A stretch of 8,344 bases of DNA from Candidatus Iainarchaeum sp. (GTDB lineage Archaea; Iainarchaeota; Iainarchaeia; Iainarchaeales; GW2011-AR10): positions 1 through 8,344 of the forward strand of contig JACPKT010000123.1 in the NCBI GenBank assembly GCA_016186855.1, in the 5' to 3' direction. The position numbers and the translations under genes are program-made. Positions 1 to 6,182 of this stretch are shown here, piece after piece. Within the stretch, counting starts at the first letter, position 1; every line of letters begins with the position of its first letter. Below the pieces are notes generated by a model that did not search any database, had not been told where the DNA came from, and saw nothing but the letters and a program-made list of their open reading frames with translations.

Positions 1-485
1 CAGACATAACAGAAATAAGAATTGAAAAAGTATTTGAAGCGCCACGCGCGAAAGTATGGGAGGCATGGACCAATCCGGAACTTATCAAAAAGTGGTGGGG
101 GCCGGAAGGGTTCAGTGCACCTGTAATAAAAATGGATTTTCGGGTCGGCGGAAAATACCTTTACTGCATGCGTGGCCCCATGCCTGACGGAAAAGAAATG
201 GACATTTATAGCACGGGAACATACAAGGAAATAATTCCCTTGAAAAAAATCGTTGCAACCGATTCGTTTGCGGACGAGAAAGGAAACGTTGTGTTGTCAG
301 ACCATTATGGCATGCCCGGAATGCCAAAAGAAATGCAAGTTATAGTCACCTTTGAGGACTTGGGCAAAAAAACAAAAATGACCCTAAGGCACATTGGAAT
401 GCCGGACTTTATGAGCAAGGATGCAAATGCCGGCTGGAGCACTTCGTTTGACAAGCTTGAAAGAGCCCTTTCAGAGGAACAATAA
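1..485 (+). CDS. AHSA1-type SRPBCC domain protein, 5' end cut by window
   Basis: The frame is open from base 3 to the stop at 483-485, giving 160 visible residues; the start codon lies before the window, probably only a few residues away. The N-terminal part shows the hallmark of Aha1-homolog (AHSA1-like) SRPBCC proteins: a beta strand ending in VFEAPRAKVWEAW, then TNPELIKKWWGPEGF, then a GGKY turn near the first third. The C-terminal helix (GWSTSFDKLERALSE) is the usual lid over the hydrophobic pocket. The visible length fits a complete single-domain member. Family members bind small hydrophobic ligands or act as uncharacterised stress or resistance proteins; the substrate cannot be read from sequence. 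An internal ATG at 132 exists but would remove the conserved first strand, so it is not the start. The MATE exporter follows after 7 bases, suggesting cotranscription. Confidence 0.9.
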   Translation, partial: DITEIRIEKVFEAPRAKVWEAWTNPELIKKWWGPEGFSAPVIKMDFRVGGKYLYCMRGPMPDGKEMDIYSTGTYKEIIPLKKIVATDSFADEKGNVVLSDHYGMPGMPKEMQVIVTFEDLGKKTKMTLRHIGMPDFMSKDANAGWSTSFDKLERALSEEQ

Positions 486-492
486 CTGAAAA

Positions 493-1986
493 ATGGAAAG
501 GCTGTTCAAAAAAACAGCAGCCTTACCTGACGGGCTTTTAAGGAAAATGTCTAAATATTGGGTGTTCGATATGGAAGGACAGGACCTTACAAAAGGAAAC
601 ATCAGAAAACAGTTGTGGTCGCTTGCGTGGCCTTTGATGCTTTCGGTGTTTTTTTACACACTCTATAACATTGTTGATGCTTTTTGGGTAAGCAAACTTT
701 CCCCTGAAGCGATTGCTGCTGTCAGCATCGCGCAAATCGCGCTTTTCATAATGATTTCACTGAGTTTTGGCCTTGCCGTTGGCTCGGGCGTCATCATGGC
801 AATGCACATTGGGGCAAAAAACACGCATGAAGCAGAGCGCGTGCTGGGGCAGTCTTTTGTGCTTGCAGCAATTGTAGGGGTCATTTTTACGGCCATTGCA
901 CTTTTATTCAGAACAGAACTGCTGACATTGTCGGGTGCAACGGGCGCGATTTTTGCGCCGGCAATGGAATATTTCATTGTCACGGCAGGCGGTTCTATCC
1001 TGTTTTTCATCCTGATTGCAATAATGTTTGCATTCAATTCCGAAGGCGACACGTTTACGCTCACAAAGCTTTTTGCGGTTTCCACTTTTGTTAACGTTGT
1101 CCTTGACCCAGTGTTTATTTTTGGCGGGTTTGGGGTTCCAGCAATGGGAATTTCAGGTGCAGCAATCGCAACCCTTATTTCGCAGGCAGTTTTTATTGTT
1201 CTTGCAATGCGCAAACTCTCAAGCAAGCACCGCAAAATAAGGTTTCATTTTCACAACCTTTCATTTAACTTGGAATCAGTTAAAAAAATTCTTGGGATCG
1301 GAATCCCTGCCTCACTGACACAGGTAATTAACCCAATAGGCATGGCGGGCTTGATGTTCATTACTTCGCTTGCCTTTCTGGAACTTGGAGTAATCGCGTT
1401 TTCCATTGGCTTTCGCATAGACTTTTTTGCATTCCTTCCCGCGGTCGGCTTTGGCTTTGGAGCGCTTGCAATGATCGGGCAAAACCTTGGCGCGGGAAAC
1501 ATTGGACGCGCAAAAGAATCGTTTAAAAAGGCGTTAAAGTACAGTTTTGTGGGAGCAACTGCCATCGGCGTGCTTGCACTGGCTTTTGGGCATGTAATTG
1601 TGGGAATTTTCACTACTGACGCACTTGTAACAGAGCACGCCATTTCATACATCATGACAATTTCACTAAGCTATGGTTTTCTTGCAATTGCAATGGTGCA
1701 GGCAAGCGCTTTTCAGGCAATCGGAAAGTCATGGCCTGGTTTCTGGATTTTTTTCCTCAAATTCATTGTCATTTCAATTCCGCTTGCGTATTTTATGACA
1801 CAGGTACTTGATTTTTCAATTGTTGGAATCTGGATTGCAATCATTGCAGGAAACATTGCCGCGGCAGCAGTCGGGTATTTCTGGATAACAAGCGCCATGA
1901 ACAAAATCTCGCCGGAAAACATTCCGGTTCATCACATGGAAGCAATTGTGGAAAACAAGGCAAAAGAAGAGGAAATGGCAGTTTGA
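493..1986 (+). CDS. MATE family multidrug/toxin efflux transporter
   Basis: This 497-residue, very hydrophobic protein has the layout of the multidrug and toxic compound extrusion family: two homologous halves of about six helices. The first half opens with NIRKQLWSLAWPLMLS and NIVDAFWVSKLSPEAIAAVS near residues 36-78, the typical helix 1-2 signature. The second half opens near residue 260 with LGIGIPASLTQVINP. MATE proteins export cationic drugs or metabolites in exchange for Na+ or H+; which one applies here cannot be told. The length is slightly above the usual 450-480 because of a charged N-terminal leader. Starts at 547 (preceded by AGGAAA) and 571 are alternatives, since no clear ribosome site precedes 493; translational coupling to the SRPBCC gene 7 bases upstream could explain that. 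The C terminus is charged and cytoplasmic (VENKAKEEEMAV). Confidence 0.93.
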   Translation: MERLFKKTAALPDGLLRKMSKYWVFDMEGQDLTKGNIRKQLWSLAWPLMLSVFFYTLYNIVDAFWVSKLSPEAIAAVSIAQIALFIMISLSFGLAVGSGVIMAMHIGAKNTHEAERVLGQSFVLAAIVGVIFTAIALLFRTELLTLSGATGAIFAPAMEYFIVTAGGSILFFILIAIMFAFNSEGDTFTLTKLFAVSTFVNVVLDPVFIFGGFGVPAMGISGAAIATLISQAVFIVLAMRKLSSKHRKIRFHFHNLSFNLESVKKILGIGIPASLTQVINPIGMAGLMFITSLAFLELGVIAFSIGFRIDFFAFLPAVGFGFGALAMIGQNLGAGNIGRAKESFKKALKYSFVGATAIGVLALAFGHVIVGIFTTDALVTEHAISYIMTISLSYGFLAIAMVQASAFQAIGKSWPGFWIFFLKFIVISIPLAYFMTQVLDFSIVGIWIAIIAGNIAAAAVGYFWITSAMNKISPENIPVHHMEAIVENKAKEEEMAV

Positions 1987-2048
1987 AAAACCATGAAATA
2001 AAAATCATTCAAAAAAAGTTTTTTGGGAGAGGCTTTTAACACGTTTTG

Positions 2049-2101
2049 TTATTAAATAAATAATTATTTAAAAAAGAAAAAAAACTTTCTAGAACGGAGG
2101 G
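2049..2101 (+). promoter_or_regulatory. AT-rich promoter-like leader and ribosome site of the YCII gene
   Basis: After the MATE stop comes a 116-base spacer. It holds a long AT stretch (TTATTAAATAAATAATTATTTA) that can serve as a TATA element and contains a perfect 14-bp palindrome, TAAATAATTATTTA at 2057-2070. A strong ribosome site CGGAGGG at 2095-2101 follows. The palindrome may be a regulator site or simply a result of AT richness. The TATA assignment is inferred from position and composition only. Confidence 0.45.
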
Positions 2102-2108
2102 AATGAAT

Positions 2109-2456
2109 ATGAAAAAGTATTTTGGAATTTACCACGCGTCTGAGTCGGCAACAAAGCAAAAACAAAACACGAGCCCTAAAGATGCAAAAGAGGAAATGGA
2201 GCCTTGGATGAATTGGGCTAAAGATTGTGGAACTGGTTTAGTTGACATGGGTGCACCATTAGGTGGCGGGCAAAAAATTAGCAAAACAGGAAGCACGCCA
2301 AGCAAAAGAAATGTTATTGGTTATTCGATCCTTCAAGCAGAAAACATGCAAAAAGCAATGGCAATGCTCAAAAAACACCCTCATTTAAATTGGGATGCAA
2401 GCTGTGAAATAGAAGTACACGAAGTCATGCCATTACCTGGAGAAAAAGCCAAGTGA
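2109..2456 (+). CDS. YCII-related (YciI-like) domain protein
   Basis: This is a small soluble protein of 115 residues from the ATG at 2109 (117 from 2103). The start MKKYFGIYHA, the middle segment EPWMNWAKDCGTGLVDMGAPLGGG and the later GYSILQAENMQKAMAMLKKHPHL match the YCII-related family. Its members have a ferredoxin-like fold and form dimers; some are linked to dehalogenase-like or peroxidase-like chemistry, but most are uncharacterised. The start at 2109 is preferred because the GGAGG at 2096-2100 then lies 8 bases upstream, whereas 2103 leaves only 2 bases. The gene has its own AT-rich leader, so it may be transcribed apart from the exporter. YCII, AHSA1 and VOC genes often occur together in bacterial and archaeal accessory clusters, and a VOC remnant follows directly here. 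Confidence 0.85.
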   Translation: MKKYFGIYHASESATKQKQNTSPKDAKEEMEPWMNWAKDCGTGLVDMGAPLGGGQKISKTGSTPSKRNVIGYSILQAENMQKAMAMLKKHPHLNWDASCEIEVHEVMPLPGEKAK

Positions 2457-2460
2457 AAGG

Positions 2461-2558
2461 AAAAGAAAATTTCATGAAAATCGACAAAAGTGTGGCAGGC
2501 AACAATGGCAATGTTTGACGACACGTGTGGAAATATGATACGGCTTTATCAGGTATGA
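2461..2558 (+). pseudogene. 3' remnant of a VOC (glyoxalase/bleomycin-resistance-like) gene
   Basis: Frame 2478-2558 reads KSTKVWQATMAMFDDTCGN and then MIRLYQV before a TGA. The pattern MAMFDDTCGN followed by a hydrophobic LYQ ending is the classic C-terminal strand of VOC-superfamily proteins. An in-frame TGA at 2475 closes it upstream. One extra base near 2478 would join it to FHE in the neighbouring frame (2470-2478), which resembles the preceding strand of such proteins. No start, ribosome site or N-terminal half is present; the 5' part would lie inside the intact YCII gene. It is therefore a decayed 3' fragment, probably left by recombination or deletion. The family call rests on about 25 residues. 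Confidence 0.55.
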
Positions 2559-2747
2559 ATGTTCCAAAATAAAATTAAAATGAATACTGCTTAAAACAAT
2601 GGACTTGAAATAAAAGTAAAAGCGCCCGAGGGTAAATACAATACAAGCAAGCCAAATACCAAAATGCGTAACCTGCCAGAATGGTGCTGGAATGTTTTTT
2701 TAATTATTGCTCCGCAAAATGCCATCGTTCCAGTTGATTAACGGAAA
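2559..2747. other. Gene-poor stretch with an unrecognised 48-codon open frame
   Basis: No convincing gene is seen between the VOC remnant and the oxidoreductase promoter. One + strand frame (2595-2741) is open between two TAA stops and reads plausibly protein-like, for example KVKAPEGKYNTSKPN and LPEWCWNVFLII. It has no start codon near its 5' end and no ribosome site. It may be another decayed gene fragment. I do not recognise its family. Confidence 0.3.
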
Positions 2748-2803
2748 TTTATCAGATTATCTGGCCCCCTGATAGCTTTATATTTTTTTATCAGTTAAAT
2801 TAT
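2748..2803 (+). promoter_or_regulatory. TATA promoter with repeated TATCAG/CTGATA motifs
   Basis: A TATA element, CTTTATATTT at 2776-2785, lies about 25 bases before the ATG at 2804. That is the archaeal TATA-to-TSS spacing, so the message is probably leaderless; no ribosome site precedes the ATG. The box is framed by TTTATCAG at 2748-2755, its inverse CTGATA at 2769-2774 and a second TTTATCAG at 2787-2794. A perfect dyad CAGAT-T-ATCTG sits at 2753-2763. This layout suits a dimeric repressor covering the promoter. The motifs are seen directly; the operator role is inferred. Confidence 0.55.
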
Positions 2804-3794
2804 ATGAAAGGTATGAAAGCTGTTCAGATTAACGGGTATGGCGGCAGTGAAGTTGTTGAAATAAACCAAAACGCTCCAAAGCCAGTTTTATCAAGCGGCA
2901 AGGTTTTGGTAGAGGTCAAAGCAGCTGGGATTAACCCTGCTGACTGGAAAATCCGCGAAGGATACTTTCAGAAAATGGTTCCGCTTAAATTTCCTGCAAC
3001 TTTGGGCGGAGATTTTTCCGGCGTAGTTGCTGATGTTGCAGATGGTGTTTTGGGTTTTAAAAAAGGAGATGAGGTTTTTGGCCAAGCAAGCCTTTTAAGC
3101 GGCGGCAGGAGAAGAGGTTTTTGGCCAAGCAAGCCTTTTAAGCGGCGGCTCAGGCTCGTTTGCAGAGTTTGCATTGGCAAGTATAAAATCAATTTCTAAA
3201 AAGCCAAAAAAAGCAAATTTTGTTGAAGCTGCTTCCATGCCACTTGCAGGAATCAGCGCGTGGCAGGCACTATCCGAGCACATGAATCTTTCAGCCGGCC
3301 AAAAAATTCTTGTCCACGGTGGCGCAGGCGGAATCGGGTCCAATGCAATCCAGATAGCAAAGCACCTTGGGGCATTCGTTGCTGCGACAGTTAGCCCGGA
3401 AGACAAACAGTTTGTAAAAAAACTTGGCGCAGACCAAGTCATTGATTATAAAAGTGAGCCTTTTGAAAGGCTTGTGAATAACTTTGACGCGGTCTTTGAC
3501 ACTGTTGGCGGTGATACTTACAAAAAATCTTTTCAGGTGCTGAAAAAGGACGGAATAATTGTTTCAATGCTTGAACAGCCCGACAACGAGCTGGTGAAAA
3601 AATTTGGCGTGCGAGTTATATCACAGTTCACGCAGGTATCCTCAGAGAAATTGTCAAAACTGGGGGAACTTGTGGACCGTGGCAAAATTAAAGTGTTCGT
3701 TGACAAAACTTTTCCTTTAATAAAAGCCGCAGAGGCACTTGACTACCTTCAAAAAGGCCATCACAGGGGAAAAGTGCTGCTGAAAATAAAGTAA
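2804..3794 (+). pseudogene. Zinc-free quinone oxidoreductase (MDR superfamily), frameshifted by tandem duplication
   Basis: Two partial frames together make a medium-chain reductase of the NADPH:quinone oxidoreductase type. The 5' frame (2804-3199) carries the GroES-like domain: AAGINPADWKIREGYF and LGGDFSGVVADV. The 3' frame, open from 3099 to the stop at 3792-3794, carries the Rossmann domain with the nucleotide loop HGGAGGIGSNA, then LGADQVIDY and DAVFDTVGG. A tandem 43-bp duplication at 3064-3149 shifts the frame by one base. Deleting one copy gives a smooth protein of 315 residues through GQASLLSGGSGSFAEFALAS, the normal family length. As it stands, the 5' product ends after 131 residues in unrelated sequence, and the 3' part has only a poor TTG at 3174. 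The gene is therefore broken unless a +1 frameshift occurs or the repeat is an assembly error. Intact members reduce quinones or enones with NADPH in the cytoplasm. Confidence 0.88.
3064..3149 (+). repeat. 43-bp direct tandem duplication
   Basis: Copy 1 is 3064-3106 and copy 2 is 3107-3149, with no spacer. Both begin AGGAGA and end AGCGGCGGC. They match at 42 of 43 positions; the only difference is T3070 versus A3113. Because 43 is not a multiple of three, the duplication breaks the oxidoreductase frame. The near identity points to a recent event, such as replication slippage, or to a sequencing or assembly artefact. Confidence 0.95.
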
Positions 3795-3852
3795 AAAAGC
3801 CCAGTTATGCTTTCTGGTATCTTGTTTTCAGTTTTTTATTGTATTCAAAAGT

Positions 3853-3886
3853 ATATGCATATTATCGCCCCATCGTTAGATGGGGC
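3853..3886. other. Palindrome plus perfect 8-bp hairpin between convergent genes
   Basis: ATATGCATAT (3853-3862) is a perfect 10-bp palindrome. Four bases later, GCCCCATC-GTTA-GATGGGGC (3867-3886) forms a GC-rich stem of 8 perfect pairs with a 4-base loop. Neither strand has a T tract directly after the stem, so this is not a standard intrinsic terminator. It could protect a 3' end, be part of a small RNA, or be a relic repeat. It lies between the oxidoreductase and glutaredoxin gene ends. Confidence 0.6.
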
Positions 3887-3899
3887 ATGTACAGATTGT

Positions 3900-3921
3900 A
3901 AACGAATCTTTTCGTTTTTTT
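3900..3921 (+). terminator. Hairpin with T tract, intrinsic-terminator-like
   Basis: AAACGAA (3900-3906) pairs with TTCGTTT (3911-3917) around a TCTT loop, and the T run continues to 3921. This is the stem plus T-tract form of a factor-independent terminator on the + strand. It would stop readthrough from the oxidoreductase into the antisense of the glutaredoxin gene, whose stop codon begins at 3926 on the other strand. T-rich tracts at 3826-3840 may already end most transcripts. Confidence 0.5.
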
Positions 3922-3923
3922 AG

Positions 3924-4157
3924 TCAAGCGAGTCCAAGTGCTTCTTTTAGGGCTGGCTTGTTGAATCCAATGATTATTTTTCCGTTTACGTCTATTACTG
4001 GCACGCCTTGCTGGCCTGACTTTTTAACCATTTCCCTTGCTTTTTCCGGGTTTTTTTCAAGGTTTATGTCCTCGAATTGAATCTTGTGTTGGCTTAAAAA
4101 TTCTTTGGCCATTTTGCAGTACGGGCACCAGGTAGTTGAATACACGGTTATACTCAT
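3924..4157 (-). CDS. Glutaredoxin / NrdH-like redoxin
   Basis: This 77-residue single-domain protein has a complete thioredoxin fold of the short glutaredoxin type. The redox site is C11-P-Y-C14 in VYSTTWCPYCKMAKEFL, the cis-proline is P53 in GVPVIDVNGK, and IIGFN follows as the C-terminal binding strand. Such proteins reduce disulfides, or mixed disulfides with low-molecular-weight thiols, in the cytoplasm; the electron donor may be a thioredoxin reductase-like flavoprotein. The start is set by a strong AAGGAGGG (4170-4163 on this strand) 5 bases before the ATG. It follows the SEC-C miniprotein gene by 24 bases and is probably cotranscribed with it, divergent from the CARF-regulator run. Confidence 0.93.
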   Translation of the reverse strand: MSITVYSTTWCPYCKMAKEFLSQHKIQFEDINLEKNPEKAREMVKKSGQQGVPVIDVNGKIIIGFNKPALKEALGLA

Positions 4158-4181
4158 TTTTTCCCTCCTTTGGATTGGTTT

Positions 4182-4271
4182 TTATGCCATGCAGCAGTTC
4201 TTGGCTTTCATGCCAGAACCGCATGCGCAAGGCATTTCTTCTTTGTGATTGTGTTCTTTTTTTGGTTTCAT
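4182..4271 (-). CDS. SEC-C motif metal-binding miniprotein (29 residues)
   Basis: A short frame on the minus strand encodes 29 residues ending in MPCACGSGMKAKNCCMA. The spacing C15-x-C17-x8-C26-C27 with the GSG turn is exactly the SEC-C zinc-binding motif known from the SecA C-terminus and many small proteins. The N-terminal dozen residues are charged, with two histidines (KKEHNHKEE). An AGGTGA ribosome site (4281-4276 on this strand) lies 4 bases before the ATG, and the glutaredoxin gene follows closely, both supporting real translation. A stand-alone SEC-C motif this small could bind zinc or be a metal- or redox-responsive partner of the glutaredoxin; that role is inferred. It is below the usual length limit of gene callers, so it is likely to be missing from existing annotation. 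Confidence 0.78.
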   Translation of the reverse strand: MKPKKEHNHKEEMPCACGSGMKAKNCCMA

Positions 4272-4376
4272 TTCTTCACCTGAAAATAACTTTCTTTTTT
4301 TGGTTAAAAACCCTTTACACGAGGGATTCAGAAAAATTCGAACACCAAAAATGAGTATTTTAAAACAGCTTTAGGC

Positions 4377-4418
4377 AATATTATTTAGAAGAATAAAGCG
4401 GTTTTTTGGTAAAGGAGG
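4377..4418 (+). promoter_or_regulatory. Promoter-like TATA box and ribosome site of the CARF-like regulator gene
   Basis: AATATTATTTA at 4377-4387 is a plausible TATA element; transcription would then start near 4408. A strong AAGGAGG at 4412-4418 lies 7 bases before the ATG at 4426. The 154-base gap to the divergent SEC-C gene start (4271) could hold control sites for both directions. No clear TATA box stands out for the minus strand; GGTTTTTAACC near 4303-4313 is only a weak candidate. Confidence 0.5.
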
Positions 4419-4425
4419 CCATAAA

Positions 4426-5097
4426 ATGAAGCATGTGGTTATTGCGCCTTTTGAGGACAATGCAAGAACGGTTTTAAGCGGGATTAAGGAGTTTCCAACC
4501 GAAAAAGTGGTTTTGCTTGTGCCTTCTCACAGCATGGCCAAAGCAAGGGAAGCCCTAAAAGAGTTTGAACTCGTTAAAGTCCCGGTGGAACTTGTTGAGC
4601 TTGACAGCGAAACTGATTTTGAGGAAGTGTTTGGCAAAATAGCGCACATTAAGGCAAAGGAAAAAGAAAAGGATTTGCTTTTGAACCTGAATTCAACACA
4701 TGGTTTGCTGTCCTGCATTTTGCTTTCAGCGGCATTTGTAAACGGCATCAAAGCATTTGAAATAATGAACGAAAAACTCATGGTGTTCCCGGTGCTCAAG
4801 TTTTCTTATTATGACATTTTGTCGGACAAAAAACTGCTGATTCTAAAGTCTCTTGGAGAACATGATTGCTGTGATTCTCTTGAGGACATCAGCCGCAGGC
4901 TAAAGCTTGGCCCGTCAGTTGTAAACTATCATGTTTATGGCAACGACAAAAATCCTGGCCTCAAAGAGCTTGGAATTGTTGAAATTGAGCGCCAAAAAGG
5001 GAAAGTAATACTCAAGGTCACGACGCTTGGAAAACTATTGCTAAAAGACAAGCTATTCCAAAACCGGCTTGGCGAAACCGCGGAGAAAAAAAGATGA
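4426..5097 (+). CDS. CARF-like domain / winged-helix transcription regulator
   Basis: The 223-residue protein has two parts. Residues 1-130 look like a Rossmann-type CARF or DUF6293-like sensor: the first strand MKHVVIAPFE, a second strand KVVLLVPS, and the diagnostic LLLNLNSTHGLLSCILLSAA (82-101), which matches the conserved N-x-(S/T)-x-G ligand loop and helix of CARF domains. Residues 134-210 form a winged helix: LLILKSLGE, EDISRRLKLGPSVVNYHVYG as helix-turn-helix, then LGIVEIERQKGKVILKVT as the wing. In CRISPR-linked relatives (Csa3) the first part senses cyclic oligoadenylates, but no cas gene or array is visible here, and many archaeal members stand alone. The 3' end overlaps the DUF3179 gene by ATGA (5094-5097), so the two are translationally coupled. 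It probably controls this run and possibly the divergent glutaredoxin pair. The fold call is by pattern only. Confidence 0.75.
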   Translation: MKHVVIAPFEDNARTVLSGIKEFPTEKVVLLVPSHSMAKAREALKEFELVKVPVELVELDSETDFEEVFGKIAHIKAKEKEKDLLLNLNSTHGLLSCILLSAAFVNGIKAFEIMNEKLMVFPVLKFSYYDILSDKKLLILKSLGEHDCCDSLEDISRRLKLGPSVVNYHVYGNDKNPGLKELGIVEIERQKGKVILKVTTLGKLLLKDKLFQNRLGETAEKKR

Positions 5098-6104
5098 ACA
5101 AACTTTTTATTGCAGGAATAGCAATAGTGGTGTTAATTTTTATTGCATTGTTTTTTTTGATTGCAAATGGAATTAATGCAGAACCACTTGGTTCTTCCAA
5201 TCCAAATTTAACAGGGCAAGACAAAATTCCTTTTGAACAGAAGTTTTTGCTCAAAGGCCTTTTGACCAATACTGCGCTGCGCTCAATAGAGCTTTCAAAA
5301 GTATTGAGCGGCGGGCCGGGAAGAGACGGCATTCCGGCAATTAACAGGCCGGTTTTTGTGCCGGTTAATGAAAAGCCTGCAAGCGTTTCTTTTGACACTC
5401 AAGGAATTGTTTTGGGAAAACAAGAACCCAAATTTTACCCTTACAATATCATGATTTGGCACGAAATAGTCAATGATACTGTGGATGGTGTTCCTGTTGC
5501 AGTGACTTTTTGCCCTTTGTGCGGTTCAGCAGTTGTTTTTGACCGCCGTGTAGGAAACGAAACACTTTCGTTTGGAGTAAGCGGGTTATTGTATGAGTCC
5601 AATCTCCTTATGTATGATTCAAAAACAGACTCTTTGTGGTCGCAGGTGCTCGGCAAAGCGGTAATTGGGGATTATTTGGGAACAGAATTAAAGCTGTTGC
5701 CAAGCAATGTTTTGCCCTTGGGCGATTTTGCAAGACTCTATCCCTATGGGCTGGTTTTGTCGGACAAAACGGGCTTTTTGCGGGATTACTCGTTTAACCC
5801 ATACGCAAACTACGACCAAAACCCGGAACTGTTTTTTCCGGTTGGCGATTTCGACAACAGGCTGCCGCCAAAAGAGCTTGTTTTTGTGGTTCCGCTTGAA
5901 AACCAGACAGTGGCCTTCGTATTAAGCAAGCTTAATGAAAAAAAGTCGGCAACAGTCAGTGTGAACGGACAGGAACTGCGCGTTGTAGTCGGTGATGCGC
6001 CTTATTCTGCCACCTTTGACGGGAAAGAAAAACCGGGCTTTGTTGCAATGTATTTTTCTGTTGGCGTGCATAACCCAGACATGGTTATTTGGAATGGAGA
6101 TTGA
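5094..6104 (+). CDS. Membrane-anchored DUF3179 domain protein
   Basis: This 336-residue protein starts with a hydrophobic segment (residues 4-25, FIAGIAIVVLIFIALFFLIA), a signal anchor or signal peptide placing the rest outside the membrane. The body matches DUF3179: LSGGPGRDGIPAINRPVF (71-88), MIWHEIVND (120-128), VAVTFCPLCGSAVVFDR (135-151), then FGVSGLLYESNLLMYD and SLWSQVLGKAVIG. The CPLC pair (C140, C143) with H123 is the family's conserved cluster and suggests metal or redox chemistry, but no activity is established. The C-terminal MYFSVGVHNPDMVIW is also family-typical, so the protein is full length. Its ATG lies inside the regulator's stop (ATGA overlap), which fixes the start. Downstream genes encode other extracytoplasmic and thiol proteins, consistent with a surface redox role. 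Confidence 0.9.
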   Translation: MNKLFIAGIAIVVLIFIALFFLIANGINAEPLGSSNPNLTGQDKIPFEQKFLLKGLLTNTALRSIELSKVLSGGPGRDGIPAINRPVFVPVNEKPASVSFDTQGIVLGKQEPKFYPYNIMIWHEIVNDTVDGVPVAVTFCPLCGSAVVFDRRVGNETLSFGVSGLLYESNLLMYDSKTDSLWSQVLGKAVIGDYLGTELKLLPSNVLPLGDFARLYPYGLVLSDKTGFLRDYSFNPYANYDQNPELFFPVGDFDNRLPPKELVFVVPLENQTVAFVLSKLNEKKSATVSVNGQELRVVVGDAPYSATFDGKEKPGFVAMYFSVGVHNPDMVIWNGD

Positions 6105-6169
6105 AACTGTTCGGATTTTTTTGAACTTTGTGAATGAAATTTTATTAAAACCCAAAACCATTGTTTTGC

Positions 6170-6175
6170 AGGTGA
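6170..6175 (+). promoter_or_regulatory. Ribosome site deciding the start of the six-cysteine small protein
   Basis: AGGTGA lies 7 bases before the ATG at 6183 and is a good match to the 16S rRNA tail. It supports translation of the 37-codon frame. An AT-rich TTTTATTAAAA about 40 bases before the ATG could act as a TATA element. Confidence 0.55.
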
Positions 6176-6182
6176 TTTTGTT

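Noticed and set aside
132..485. SRPBCC gene starting at the internal ATG 132
   Set aside because: The same frame is open to the window edge and encodes the conserved N-terminal strand and WWGPEGF motif before that ATG.
663..1235. 190-codon open frame on the minus strand inside the MATE gene
   Set aside because: It lies fully antisense to a clearly conserved transporter, its composition is that of a shadow frame, and it has no ribosome site.
3064..3149. Direct repeats as a CRISPR or integrase attachment site
   Set aside because: There are only two adjacent copies with no spacer, inside a coding frame that one copy completes, so a simple tandem duplication explains them.
3174..3794. Separate short oxidoreductase gene starting at TTG 3174
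   Set aside because: No ribosome site precedes the TTG, and the frame continues upstream into conserved family sequence (SGSFAEFALAS). It is the 3' half of a frameshifted gene.
3867..3886. Hairpin as an intrinsic terminator
   Set aside because: No T tract follows the stem on either strand; the T-tract hairpin at 3900-3921 is the better terminator candidate.
4136..4354. 72-codon + strand open frame
   Set aside because: It is antisense to the start of the glutaredoxin gene and to the SEC-C miniprotein, which has a recognisable motif and a ribosome site on the other strand.
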